Source: Cercospora beticola
Taxonomy: Eukaryota; Ascomycota; Dothideomycetes; Mycosphaerellales; Mycosphaerellaceae
Assembly (NCBI RefSeq): GCF_033473495.1
Contig: NC_088943.1
Coordinates: forward strand, 62,001 to 126,000
DNA: 64,000 bases
Reading direction: 5' to 3'
Part shown: positions 10,678-23,145 of the stretch, piece by piece
Numbering within the stretch: position 1 is the first letter of the stretch
How the letters are laid out: each line of letters begins with the position of its first letter
Made by a program: the position numbers and the translations under genes
Notes under the pieces: generated by a model
What the model saw: the letters and a program-made list of their open reading frames with translations, nothing else
Told to the model about the DNA's origin: nothing
Database searches by the model: none

Positions 10678-11157
10678 ATGAAGCTGCTCAACCTCCTCAC
10701 CCTCGCTACACTCACAACTGCTGCCGCGTTGCGTGGACAAGTTGAGTCCTGTTCCTCAGAAACCGAAGGCGCCAACACCACTGCCCTCCTCGAATGCATG
10801 GACGATATACGGACAAGGCTCGAAGCAAAACCCCTGTGTAAGCCTCCCCGTCCCTTGCATTCATCTCTCCTTCACCCACTGATCTCTCCTTCCTCAGCGA
10901 ATAGCTTCCACGGCTACCGCTGCGCAGACAGAGTGTGGAGATATGCAGGCCCAAACCAGTGGCAACCAATCAAGCACAGCTTGCATATGTTCAAGAAGTG
11001 TGGACCTACAATGAGACAGGCGGCCAAGAGTTCGAGGGATTGGTACCAGTGTGTTGTGACGAGTTTTATGGGTCGTAGGTTTATTGAATGGATGCCTGAG
11101 GGGCAAAAGCTTGTCCCTGAGATGGAAGATTGTCCTCTGTGGGGGTCGGATGAGTGA
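10678..11157 (+). CDS. Small secreted cysteine-rich protein, tandem family member 2
   Basis: Exons 10678-10837 and 10898-11157 (intron 60 nt, GTAAGC..CTCAG, phase 1) give 139 aa. Signal peptide MKLLNLLTLATLTTAAALR. Exon 1 holds the family motif NTTALLECMDDIRTRLEAK. Exon 2 holds GYRCADRVW, QWQPI, MFKKCGPTM, SRDWYQC, FIEWMPEGQK and a late Cys (MEDC). Compared with its neighbours it lacks the RAC/EAC cysteine and gains one near residue 24 (ESCSS), so the disulfide pattern may have changed. It sits 208 bp behind member 1 on the same strand. A CT-rich leader and a short 5' spacer suggest its own promoter. Confidence 0.8.
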   Translation: MKLLNLLTLATLTTAAALRGQVESCSSETEGANTTALLECMDDIRTRLEAKPLCKPPRPLHSSLLHPLISPSSANSFHGYRCADRVWRYAGPNQWQPIKHSLHMFKKCGPTMRQAAKSSRDWYQCVVTSFMGRRFIEWMPEGQKLVPEMEDCPLWGSDE

Positions 11158-11341
11158 GTCATCAATGCTCACCATCAAAGACAAGACCGACACTCCTTGG
11201 ATGTATCTCGGAATACGTACATTAATAGACGTTGGGAGCTGTTGCTGGTAAAGATTCCAAATATTTTCTGCTATCATTACCGCAAAGCTCACATCAAACG
11301 AGCGCCGCGAGCTTCTCACCCCACGATGACGACTTTCCATC

Positions 11342-14300
11342 TCAAAACTCCGATGGACATTCCCCCCCGCCCTCGACCAGCTCTCCACGTTCCATCACGA
11401 GAACCCTGTCAAAAAACTCGAGCGCTACAGGATCGAGTCGATGCAAAATCGCCACCACAGTGTAGGATTGAAACTCCCGCCTGATAATTTTCCAGAGTCG
11501 ATCGTACATTTCCGCGTCGAGAGCAGAACCGACTTCGTCGACAAGTAAGATCCCGCCGCTTGCTCGTGCTCCCTGACCCACCATCGCTGCTGCTGCTGCT
11601 GTGTCTAGCTTCTCCGTCGTCGCGTGAAAGCGGGCGGCGGCCTTTGCCCGCCGCTCATCAGCTTGCTTCTTCCGCAACAAAGCTCTGGCAAGCCCCAACG
11701 ACTGCAACTCACCGTGCGATAGCATGTCGGCTGACACTTTGGAGTCGAGACCACCGCGATTGCGAACGGGATCTGCTAAACCCACGACGTCGAGTGCTTC
11801 GAGGCAACATTCCTGACTGCACTGGTTGTACGGATCGATATTTTGGCGAAAACTGGAGTCGGGAAGGGGTACAGATCGCTGTGGGATTGCAATGATGCGT
11901 TCTCGCACCAGTGAACGGGGAATGAGGGAAAGAGGGACGTTGTCAACGAGGATGGTGCTTTCTCGGTGAGAAGTCGAAGGAAGCGGATCCAACAGGCGCA
12001 GCAGAAGTCGGAACAGCGTGGATTTGCCACTGCCGCTGCGTCCGACGATGGCGACTTTGCATGCGGCGGGAACAGAAAAGGTCACGTCGTGGAGTGCGAG
12101 ATGTGAATGGCGTCTGTGCTCGGAGGGCCGACGCTTCTTCATTGTTGAATCAGCATCATCATAGCTGGCACTGACGGAACGGACTGCGATTTCGCCTCGC
12201 GATGGCCAACATGATTCGATTTCGTCACCATGGCCTTCCTCCTTGATCTGTGCCCCGGATGCAAAGGCCCGCAACCTTCCGACTGTCCCCATCGCGATGT
12301 CCATCCTACTGCTGAACTCGACAACAGCAGACAGAGCCTCGCCCAGACTCAACAACGAGAGCAACGAAGCACCGGTGATGGCGGCATCTGATCGCAAAAT
12401 GACCGCCAGTGCGACCGGTATCGTCGCCATTCCCGCCACGACCATGCCCAGAACGTAATCGAGCCATCTCTGCACCATGGCGAGTACGTAGGCTGCTCTC
12501 TGGGAAGTTTCGATCATCCCACTGTTGAGCTTCACAAAGTGCCTTTGCCAGCAAAACGCTCGGATGGTGCTGATGCTTCGGACTGTTGCCAAGAAGTGTG
12601 TATACAGAGGCTCCTTGGCCTCGAGATCCAGAACACGAAGTCGTCGAGCGGTATGAAGATAGACTCGCTGCACAATCCAGAGCACGAGGAGGATAACAGG
12701 AAGACTGATCAAAATATACGGAGACGCGATAGCCAGGACGGCGGTCACGCCAATTGCAACAACAGTATTCAAGACGGCATTCATCGCAGCTTGCGGCAAT
12801 TCCGAGTCGATGATATTTAGGTCTTGCGAAAACAAAGTGGTGATCTCTCCCTGGTTCATTCCCGAGAACAGGCGAAGGGGAGCCTACACGAGAGCTTGGA
12901 GCGTATCGCGATGTATCTCTCGACTGGAAATTTTCATCATCAGCATGAGACACGTCATCATGCTGGCGAAGAGGAAAATCAAAGTGGTCGCTTTCAGAAG
13001 ACTAAAGATACCAAGATAAAGAGACTTCGACTGCGAGAAGCGGTCCTGCGCCAGAATGAGAGCCATGCTGTTGAGAAGTTGCTGCAGAATGCATAGACGA
13101 GTGCCGAGCATATGAACAGGACGAGAGGCACCTTGCCGCTCGCTCTGAGGTAGTACGCATAGAAGAGCAAGTTGTTGTCCGCCGCTGATGTCTGCTTCGA
13201 TGCGGCCTCCGACAGAGTGGACGATGCGTAGCGAGAATCATCGTCCTCTTTCTCATTCAACACGTCGGAGGGTTTCTCGATAGTAGACCTTCGACATTCA
13301 GCGTGGATGCGATGAGCTTCATCCACGAAAGCAAGAGAACCCGGAGAACTGTCGCATGGAACTTGTGTGCTGCTGGCCTGCTGCGATGAGAGTGCATCCC
13401 GAGGGACACTTTCGGCTATATTCGCATCATTGAGCGTGCCGCGCGCATCACACGGCGGATCAGGTGTGCGTGTGAGATGAATGACATGATCAGCAGCATG
13501 CAAATATTGTCTGGAGCTGGTAGCGAAGACGGCTGTTGCACCACGACGCTTGAGGAGACCTTCAGGCCCAAGAACGTTATCAAAAACGTGCTGCGCTGTT
13601 TTCGAGTCTAGGCCACCAAGAATTTCGTCCAGGATGTAGATGCAAGTTGACTGATATAGTGCACGAGCCAGAGCAACTCTCTTCCGTTGTCCTCCACTCA
13701 AGTTGGCGCCGTTGCTGCCGATATCAGTCTGGTCACCATGCTCCATCTGGCGGAAGTCTTCTCTAAGCATAACAGCACAGGTGATATCATGGTAGAGGTG
13801 TTGGTCGAACGCTGTGAATTCCACGATGTTGTCCATGATCGTCCCGCCGAGCAACGCAGGGTCTTGTTCGCAGAAGCCCATCGCCTGACTGGGCTCCCCT
13901 CTGATAACAATCCTGCCACCTGCATATGCACATTCACCAAGCAGGGTCCTGCAATGTCGATTTCCCCGAGCCAGTCGGCCCGTAAATTATGGTCAGGCGT
14001 CCCCGTGGAAGGCTCGCATGGAGATTGTGCAATACTGGAGCTGCATCTCCCCATCCGATGTCAAGCCGGCGATAGTGATGGCAGCACAGGATGCCAAAGA
14101 GTCGGAAGGATATCGTTCAAAGTGTCGGAGGTCAGTCTTCTGCTCTGCTCTGAGGTACCCCTGCATGCGCCCAAGACAAGCACACGCCGCGAGGAATGGA
14201 GGCGCGCGCTGGAACAATTGCGCGAGTGGCGTCGCGATCAGCATCATGAGAGCGACTGATTGGAACATGGTTGATACAGTCAAGTCACTGCCAGTGAAGG

Positions 14301-15939
14301 CAAATGTCAGAGCTGGACTCAGATGAGTAGGAACGAAAGCCAACGTCACGATGAGCAGCTGGAGCAGGCGATATCGTTGTCCGATATCGATCTCATGCTC
14401 CCGCAGGAGCTGAACGCACGCCTCAGCGGCATCTGCCAACTGCGTGGTCTGCAGGGACTCTATGTCGATGACGAGGTTCGCCGTGAGCATTGTCCGCCGT
14501 TGCCTCGCGTGAATCCAGGCGCGCTGATGTCTGGGAATCACTCGCCCAAGGAGTCCAATGCAAGCGGTAACGAAGCACACCAGGACCAAGGGAGCGGCTG
14601 CTGCGAGACCCAGACGTCGGTATAGCATCCAGAGCGCAAATGCTGCTTCGAGTGGACAGCACCACAGGTCATGCAGGCCTGCAAAGCCTACTCGCACCCG
14701 CTCCACTTCCGTGCCCATCAGTGTCAAGCCCTCTGCCTCTGACACCATCTCGACAGTCCGGGTGAGGGTGTGCGTGTACAATGCCTCGATCAGGATTGAT
14801 CGTCCCAAGGACAGTACACGTTCGTGGGAATACCAGTACCATGTCGTTGCTGTCTCCGATCCGGCATATACCAGGAATGTGGCCCCGACAAGGGCCCAGC
14901 CGACTTTTCTCGTGTCGGCATCTGCTGGGCCTCGCAGGTGCTGGAGGATGGCGTTCAGGAGAAAGACTTGGGCAAAGGAGAAGACGGCGAGCAGGGCGCG
15001 GGGAAGAACAGTGGCCAACAGTGGCAGCAACAGTGGGGCGCCAAGCGACCTCAGCGAATGAATGGACGTGCGAGCCCGCACGAGATTGATCCGCGGCGGC
15101 GAGGCCGAGGCGTCGAGGTCGGAGAGGAGTAAGGGCTTCACGTAGCCGGTGCGAAGCAGCGGAAGGAGCCAGGCGAAGGAGGCGAGACTGAACAGCCCCG
15201 CTCCCTCCTCTGGGCTCCGGGGTAGGGTCAGGGTTGCAACACGGTGCGGCAGACATTCCAAGAGCAGAGCGATGAGGTCCACGAGCACGATGGCGCTGGA
15301 CAGGGCAGCGTAGAGGGTGAAAGTCGAACTGCTGGCGACGAGCCACGACGTGCGCACCTGGACCGCGCGCCAGCTGGCATCGAGGACCAAATAGGTCTGC
15401 ATGACGACGGGCGGGCGCAGAGAGCAGCGCGCTTCGAGATGAGCAATCGGAATCAGCAGCAGTGCTACGAGCGACGCAAGACTACCCGAAGCAATGTACG
15501 CGTGCGACTCGGGCGTGTCCAGGGTGGCGCAGACGGCGAGGGCGCCTACATGGCACGCCGCGAGGAGCAGGTAGGCGCACTGGTACGTGTCAGCCAAGAA
15601 TGCGGAGGGGGCGGAGGGACAAAGGAAAAGGGGGAAGGGGGGGGTGGTGCAGACCCGCTTGCACGCATGCGGCCAGCCCAGCGTCACGATGCGTGGTCGA
15701 TGCCAGAGTTGTCGCGCTCTGCAGCATAGGAGCACAACGGCCAGCAGCGATAATGGGACGGGCACGATCACGTGCTCGAAAGTCACGATGAAGTCGCAGT
15801 CGTGGCGGCAGCCGCGCACGAACGGTCCCCAAGCGGCGTCATTGCGGCAGATGGGACGCATGGCGGCACGAGTAGGCTGAGTGGAAGGCTCGCGGGCACG
15901 GCTTTCCACCAAGTACTGCTGCGCCTGGCTGCGAGGCAT
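11342..15939 (-). pseudogene. ABC-C (MRP-type) multidrug transporter, multiply interrupted
   Basis: Full-length ABC-C layout on the minus strand. The likely original start is at 15861 (MRPICRNDAAWGPF, matching the family's C..D..FGP N-terminus). TMD0 and TMD1 follow, then NBD1 (Walker A GPTGSGKST, signature LSGGQRKR, Walker B IYILDE), TMD2 and NBD2 (Walker A GRSGSGKST, signature LSHGELQS, Walker B ILLVDE). The frame breaks near 14066-14072, again near 13943-13952 (these two compensate each other), and again near 13046-13053 (a base missing at WLSFW/AQDRF). A TAG at 12884-12886 lies inside the conserved ALV-APLRLFSG segment. Introns cannot explain these because the conserved protein runs straight through. 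Either the gene is dead or the assembly has several indel errors; I favour a pseudogene. The role would have been ATP-driven export at the plasma or vacuolar membrane. Confidence 0.78.
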
Positions 15940-16210
15940 GCTCCATGGAACATTATGGACGGTGCACGGAGAAATGGGCCGGAAAATTGCACGCGCCAGG
16001 TGGAAGCGTGAGTACCTCTGAATGCAACTAATGCAACCGCAGGTCGCTCAGTCAACCAGCCAAGCTGTCCATGGATCGAGAGCCAATCTGGTTGGGCGCT
16101 TGCACTCAGAGGGAGTCGCAGTCAGAGGTGTCCACGGTTATTTGATCCGTTGTCGTCCGTCCTGCGAGTGCAACGGCGCACCGGTCGGAAGCACCCGCAC
16201 CCGCTCACCG

Positions 16211-18786
16211 ATGTTCGCACTCGCACTCGCACTCGCATGGCTGCTGTGGCTCTGCATTGCCACCGCCACCACACACCGATACCTCATCATCGAGCTGGAC
16301 CGCGCGACGGCGCTGGTGAGTCTCGCATGCCACCCTCCCCCCTCCTCCCCGCTGAGCGCATTGCCTAGAGCACCGAGCACGTCGTGCACGACCTCGCTGC
16401 TCTCGCTGCACAAGAAGCAGCACATGGCTCGAGCATCGTCGTCCGCAAGCGTCGCGACTTGCACTCGGATCTCTTCCACGGCTTCTCGCTGGATGTCACG
16501 TCTCGCAACGGACTGGAAGACATTGCTGCCGTCCACCGCGCCATCCGCCGCCATCACGCCGTGCACAATGCCTGGATCGGCGCCGCAACAGCAGCCCGTC
16601 CTGCGGCACAGCCACTTGAGCAATCGAGGCCACATACACGCCCCGCCCGATGGGAGACCGCGTCCCATCCCCCGCACGCGCAGATCGGCGTAGACCGACT
16701 GAACGCTGCTGGCGTCCGAGGCAAGGGCATCCGCATCGCCATCCTGGATTCGGGCTTTGACTACAAACAGAAGACCTTCCAGTATGCCATTGGGCCTGGC
16801 AACAAAATTACATATGGCCGCACATGGATCAACGGCTCCAGCATCCACACCGGCACCGACGACGACCATGACCCATATGCCGAATGCTCACATCATGGCA
16901 CCCATGTGCTGGGCATCGTGGCAGCCAACCCCACCGACTTTGGCGTCGTGGGCGTGGCGCCAGACGCGACCATCGAGTTGCACCGAGTCTTCGATTGCGA
17001 CGACAACACGGACGAGGACACGTTGCTCAGTGCCCTCACTGCTGCATGGCAGCGAGGCGTGGACGTGATCAACTGCTCGTGGGGCTTGAGCGACCCCTAC
17101 GAAAGTGCGACGTCCATTCTCGCCGCCAGGATCATGAAGAATGGCACGTATATGCAGTTTACTGCCGGCAATGCGGGCCCTCGAACCTTCACCATCCACG
17201 CTCCTGGTGCGACCCACGGCATTCCGGCTGTCGGATCGGTCGACTGTGCCAGCAGTGCCGCATATTTTTGGAATGGATCGCTGTCCTCGGATGACGTGCA
17301 GCGCCGCATTCGCTGGGTCCCGGGACGCACGAATTACACCGTAACCGCCTTCCCGCCGCATCTCGACGTGTGGGCACCCCTTGAGAGCACACCAGAGAAC
17401 ATGCCGTGGCAGCCCGATGCTTTTCCTGCGCACCTGGCAATGCCAGACATGGATAAGACTCTGTTCATGGTTCGACTGGATTTCTTCGCGATCCATCATG
17501 AGCGGATCGTTGCCCGCATCAAGCCGCGATATGTGCTGCTATACCATCCCGCAGGCGGCGATCTTGCCTTCCCCGGCATGTACTTTCCATCGTGGCCGTT
17601 GTCGGAACTTCCAGACACGAGCGCTTTGGCTACTATAGAGCACGCGACCGCAGTGAAGATGCTGCACGACATCATGCAAGGCAGGCGGGTAACCATTTCC
17701 CTCGCGCGCGAGGATGCCCATGCTGACCAGGTGGCATATGCCGTCAACACCCGCACCGGTGGAAGGATGACGGAGAATAGCGGCTGGGGACCAACTGTAT
17801 CCGGGGAAGGTGGAGTGACCTTTGCTGCCCCGGGGGGCAGGATTCTCTCCACACTGCCGCGACTGTACGGAGGCTTCGGACAGCTCACTGGCACGTCGAT
17901 GGCCGCGCCACTGGTGGCTGGAGTCGCTGCATTGCTGAAACAACTTCACCCCTCTTGGACCCCGGATGACATACGCAATGTGCTGGCTACGACTGCTCGA
18001 CCAATGCCCTACACGGACAATAGTACTCATGACTACGGCTTCCTGGCGCCCGTCATTCAACAAGGAGGCGGATTGATTGATGCTTGGAGTGCTGCTCACA
18101 CCACGACCGTGGCCAACGTCTCGGCCCTCGACTTTCTGGATCTTCGACGTCAACCGAAATCGCTTGCTTTCTCCTTGACGAACATGGGCGACGAGACTGT
18201 CACATTCAATGTAGGCCACATCGGTGCGGCATCTGGATATGCGAAGGCGGCTTCTCCGGACATCCGTTCTGCTGATGACAAACATCTCGAGCAATCGCGG
18301 TCGTTGATGGCAATATACGCCGACGTCCAAGTACATCCCGAGGCCCTGCGCCTAGTGCCTGGAGAGACGGCCGTAGTGCGTGTGGCTGTCATGGCGCCTG
18401 CCAGGCTCAATCCGTCGCGCCTGCCATTCTACGGCGGCTACATCGCGCTCAACTCCACTGACAGCGCACAGAACCTGACAGTCCCATACAGTGGCATCGC
18501 TGCTCGACTCCCGGATGATTTTCCTCTCGTCACGCCGAAGACCGTCCGATCGGCGGTGTATTTACCAAGCAAGAATGCACTTGTGAACTGTCCTTACAAC
18601 ACTACCTTCAAGCTGGCCCTCGTTGATAACACAGCGAGATTCCTCGCTAATGCTTGGCCGGTCGTGACATTTGGAACGCCCCCACTCGTACCACGAGAAG
18701 CCCGTGTTTCGATTATTGACACTGCCAGTCAGCAGGCGATTGTCACGCATACCCTTACTCATTCGGATTGGAAAGCGAGGCGATAG
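16211..18786 (+). CDS. Secreted subtilisin-like serine protease (S8, minor extracellular protease Vpr type)
   Basis: Exons 16211-16315 and 16369-18786 (intron 53 nt, GTGAGT..CCTAG, phase 0) give 840 aa. Exon 1 encodes a signal peptide (MFALALALAWLLWLCIATA), and a propeptide follows (YLIIELD ... DLFHGFSLDV). The catalytic triad is visible: Asp in IAILDSGFDY, His in HHGTHVLG, Ser in GTSMAAPLVAGVAALL, with the oxyanion Asn in FTAGNAGP. A protease-associated-like insertion precedes the Ser, and an Fn3-like domain follows (SLAFSLTNMGDETVTFNV ...). The frame stops at TAG 18784-18786, but 76 further codons in the same frame resemble the usual C-terminal beta domain, so the protein is either truncated or a short intron of about 45 nt removes the stop. 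It probably degrades extracellular protein. Confidence 0.85.
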
Positions 18787-19017
18787 CACTGGGACGGGAG
18801 CAGCATTTCCAGTACTGCTGTCCCGGGAAGCCGTTACGTGTGGAGGTTGCAATACCTGGGCCTGCTGGCCCGCGAAGAGGAAGAGTGGACGACGATCGAC
18901 ACGGAATCCTTCTCGATCGAAGACAGGAGACAGCTGGAGCAAAATGGTGCGACTCTCCCTGAGCTTGAGAATATTCCGTGCGATATTGAAGCTTCGCAAG
19001 GCTTCCGAAGCTGGTAG
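18787..19017 (+). other. Open C-terminal extension of the subtilase beyond an in-frame TAG
   Basis: After TAG the same frame stays open to TAG at 19015. It begins HWDGSSISSTAVPG and includes YVWRLQYLG and WTTIDTESFSIED. This follows the WDG...G.Y.....RAL.IFG...W...ETESFSI pattern that ends Vpr-like subtilases. The preceding GTCACG...GATAG stretch is 45 nt, phase 0, and could be a very short intron. Confidence 0.5.
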
Positions 19018-20491
19018 GTTCAGCATAGGTCGATAGCCAGGCAGTATCGCGTGAATCAGCACACCTGGACTGTCGCCCAACTCTGATCGAGCCACAACGA
19101 CATGCACAGTTGTCAGTCTGACGAGATTTCTTCCCAAGTTGCTGCCAGATGGCCGTGGGCAAGTCAAAATAGAGTTTACTTATAGTGTCGCGCTAATTAG
19201 CGCGGAGGTCACGGGTATCGTTCGGAGTCACTCGGTGGTCATCAAAAGTATATTCAACAGCAAGTGCTCATCTCTCTGCCCGATTCTACAGTGTGCGTGC
19301 CTATACAATGGTGGGCTCTTGGCACGCCAGTGCCCAATTCAGATACTGCCGCAGACCAGCCGTCTCTCAGGGCTACCAACCCTAAGCCCCACAAATCCTC
19401 CTCTCGCAACATATAGTGCGGGCTCCGGGTCGCCGGCGCAAGGATACTAAGCCTGATCCACAGGGCAAATCTTTTACCACCACAATTCGTATGCATGACT
19501 GTGTCAATCATGGTTTATCTTCAAGTCCGAGTGAGCACCTACGCTGTATTAGAAGCCAACTCCAAGTTTTGAAAAGGCTCTATAGGAAAAGCTAACAGCG
19601 AAGCGGAATCTCCACAGACACACTGCTAATCATTCGCGGTTGTCGCATCGTACCCATGCATACGAATAGCAGTCATAGGCACTAATGTTCGAAGTGATCG
19701 CTACTAAATAGCCCTAACTACACTTCAAAGTCCGCATATAAGGGCTGGGGTCTGAGCTTGCACGCAATCCGGTCGCCCGCGACTGTATTCGGGTCTTACT
19801 CGTACAATATGTCATCTGCATTCGCGGAACCAAGGAATATAAATTCAAGCTTCTTTCGGGGCTATCCTGCCTAGAAGCTGCCTCGAATACGCTGTCAAAC
19901 AGGTTGCGAATACCTCGCATTCGAGATATGTCCTGCTATCCATTCCACATGTGCAGTTGGCACATTGTACTATTCGTGATCCCGGGGCTTCGCAAGATAG
20001 GCTAAGTGCCGGATCGTCGCCCAGGTTTGGTGAGGGCCTATCTCGGCACTTCTTCGAGACAAAACTGGTACCACCGTCTACGCCTCCGAACACTATGTAG
20101 GCAAATTTGCTTACACAAAACTAATCTTGTTGCACGTCGTCGTCGCCGTGTAGAGGGCGTCGAAAAAGCACAACTTCCGCCCTCAGCCGTGGGCATCGCT
20201 TGCTTTAAGTTGTAACACCCGGCGCGTCACTTTTGCAAAAGCTGAATCCAAAGTTTGACGGCTCAGCAATCGCATTCGTGGTATTACAGTGTCTGCAGAC
20301 CGAAGGCAACCCCGGACTCCGTTCTTCAAGTCCGCTAACCTCAAAATGCGACCAACGGAATTCAAATAAGCGCGCTAGGTCGCATGGGCTATAGCATCGC
20401 GAGCTCACATTTACTAGCATCATCTGAATGGCACTTTCTGGCTCACATATTGCCTTTGAACTGCAGTTGCGGAGAGTGCGGCGGCTGCATA
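19018..20491. other. Intergenic, upstream of the cluster regulator
   Basis: No supported gene. ORFs are short and overlapping. The last few hundred bases are the presumed promoter of the Zn2Cys6 gene and include isolated CGGAA and CCGGACTCCG-like triplets, which could be regulator sites, but this is weak. Confidence 0.35.
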
Positions 20492-23028
20492 ATGGCGAAT
20501 GCAGGAAAGGAAATGGAGGGTGCCGCCTCCGAATTCAACGTCGATTCCACTCATCCACGAGCCATGAGCACTACGAAAGATTACAAGCGAAGACCAGGAG
20601 CATGCCAGTACTGCCGAGCCAAGAAGTTTAGATGTAAGTCCGGTATCGGCCAATCGAGACGTCCAGCATGCTCTAATGTTGATTCAGGCGATGGCAGACT
20701 CCCGCGATGCCAACGCTGCGAGGTGAGTCCCAGAGGCAACTCCTGTATCCCACCTACGATTGGCACTGACACTGCATGATCACAGTCGACGCAGCAGGAA
20801 TGCATCTATCGGCCTTGCAAAAAGCGAGGACGGCGGAGCAAGCTTGCTCCACCATCAACGATCGACGACCCAGCGACATTTGATACCCTCGACGAATGGT
20901 GGTGGCCGTTGGTACCACCATCTGCCTCACCGACCCCATCGACACTGCTTTCCACTGTCTCTGCTGGTTCGATGTCACAAGATGTGGAGCGACTCTTCAC
21001 ATCGGACGGAAATGACCCATTGGATAATGGCATTTTCTTGAGCTCAGAATGCCACGATCTCGATCCCTCGGTAGCCCAGCCCAACCAGTTCGACGTATCT
21101 GATGATGCTGATGCTAGAGACTGGCAGTGTCTTCTGGCAACATTGCCATATCAGGTGCAAGTGTTGGAAAGCAACATCTCCGTTGCACGGGGTATGGAGA
21201 GCACGGGTCACTCTCGGCATGTTTCAGGTATGGAAGCTTTCGACTCATGAACGAAACACTCTAAACATTGCGTCAGTGCCTTCGGAAGTCCCGTCTGGAG
21301 AACACGGCGGGAGCGACGGCGGGATAACGAATCGACAAGCCACAGCCAATGCCGGGCCGTTCAATTTTGCGTACCTTGACATCATGCAGTCTGTGATCCA
21401 CTCGTGGCGACAAGAGGGACATATCGACCATAGATTGAGTGCAGCGATTGGACAAACCTTGGCGGCATGTCCATCACTAGTGAGCAGAACCGGAACAGGG
21501 CCGCAGAATGCGCCTCTGCTGGACCTGAAGCGCGCAAAACTTGCGCTGGAAGGTATGGAGAGCACCGGGAAAATCGACCCTAATGCAGAGCACTGAACAG
21601 CTGATGCTGATATTTATCAAAAAATAACAGACTTCTGTCATGACCCTTTCCGGTAAGCCGCAGGCTCCCTGTCCCAAACCGTCGGGCCACCACTGTTGAC
21701 CATGCCAGGGGTGCCCGCTGCATTAGCCGCGCTTCGCTTATGAAGATGGCTGAAGAGGTCTTTTCGAACCACGACCGCATTGCGGAGAAGGTAATCGTGA
21801 TTCACGCTGTGGTTGCTACCAGCATGGCACTCACCCATACAAGTGACGACAGCGAAGAGCGGAATAGAACGGCTCTGGCTCACTATCGCCAGGCGTTTGC
21901 ACACGCAGGTCTATTGCAGTGCTACAAGGCGTCTGCCTTGGCATTCAAAGTAAGCGTACCGGAACATCATACTTTCCGCGGCTGTCATGCTGAGTTGTGC
22001 AGGCCGTGGTATTGTTGGTAGTCTTCCCCACCAAGACTCACACTACCAAGCCATCGCTGATCTTTTCCACCATCTAGATTGTTGCTGCCTGTCACTGGTC
22101 ACCGTGGGATGACGATCAGCTATTAGACATGGCCTGCTCGCGCGCTCAAGCCCTGAGAGCTCACCTTCACGGAGGCGCGGATGATGGCTTGCACAAAGAT
22201 GAAGATGTGGAGGAACTAAGGCGCGCGTTCTGGTTGTTGTACTCCATCGAGAAGCCCGCTCGGATGCAAGCGGGATTCGTATCGGCAAGCGTGCACTTCC
22301 AGCACCCTCTGACCATGTCAAGACTAACGCTGGGAAAGGCATTGAATGACAACTTTTTCACACCCGAGCTGCCATGTTCCCAAGACCATCCGACTCATGA
22401 CAGGGGCCACGAATTCTTGATGCACATCCGACTTGCTCAAGCATGCTCACAAGTGCTGGATCAGCTCTACAGCCGCACAGTCCAAGAGGCCACTGTCGAA
22501 CAAGTCGAGGCTGCAATTGCTACTACGGCCGACTGGATCACCGACGCGGGTCAGATAAGATCCGACGTCAAAGACGTGCTGGATTGCAACACACGATGGA
22601 CTCTATACACGATATTTCTCTACATTCATCGTCGCTCCTTGATACTGCCGGCAGCTTCGCCAGCGCGGCAGAGGGTCGAGAAAGCCGTGAGCACGCTCAC
22701 GTTCGAGATCCTGGAGTCCTTGGTCTACGCAGACCCGCTCGCTGTGCATCGAGAACCGTGAGTGGAGACCGAGGAAACGCAGGTCTTCATGCCGCTAAAT
22801 TTCACATGCAGAACGTTCCTCCGGGCAGCATTGACTGCATTCTGTGTTTCGGCGTGGTCATTGGAAAGCATCGTGATCCACACCGCGCAATTCCGGCAGT
22901 TGGGGTTTGCGCTCGGCTTCTTTGCACGGCTGGCCCGAGACGATGACTTTGCACTGGATCAGACTGCCACCATTTTTCGACTTGTGCAGGAAAGAGCAAT
23001 GTCACAGGTCTGCAGCTCAAAGCAATGA
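20492..23028 (+). CDS. Zn(II)2Cys6 transcription factor, putative regulator of the RiPP cluster
   Basis: Nine proposed exons: 20492-20633, 20688-20722, 20786-21227, 21277-21552, 21601-21652, 21709-21949, 22003-22017, 22078-22757 and 22812-23028. All have GT..AG ends with consistent phase and give 699 aa. The binuclear cluster lies at about residues 38-66, spacing CX2CX6CX6CX2CX6C (CQYC, RAKKFRC, RLPRCQRC, QQEC), interrupted by two introns. A basic stretch KKRGRRSK follows. The C-terminal half resembles the fungal middle homology region (YRQAFAHAGLLQCY ... HWSPWDDDQL ... ELRRAFWLLYSIEK). The 15-nt exon 7 is the least certain element. It lies at the edge of the biosynthetic genes, a usual place for a pathway-specific activator. 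Control of the cluster is inference. Confidence 0.82.
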
Positions 23029-23145
23029 GCATATTTTTCCCAACCCTTTCTAATAACTAAACCGCCGACATAGACAAAGATTTTCGCATTCTCACCAGCT
23101 CTGCGGTCTCCTTGATACATCAGTGAGAGAGGTGTAAGTTGTGTT

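Noticed and set aside
21553..21600. Ending the Zn2Cys6 gene at the TGA near 21596
   Set aside because: A 48-nt intron removes it and joins a downstream region typical of the family with consistent phase.
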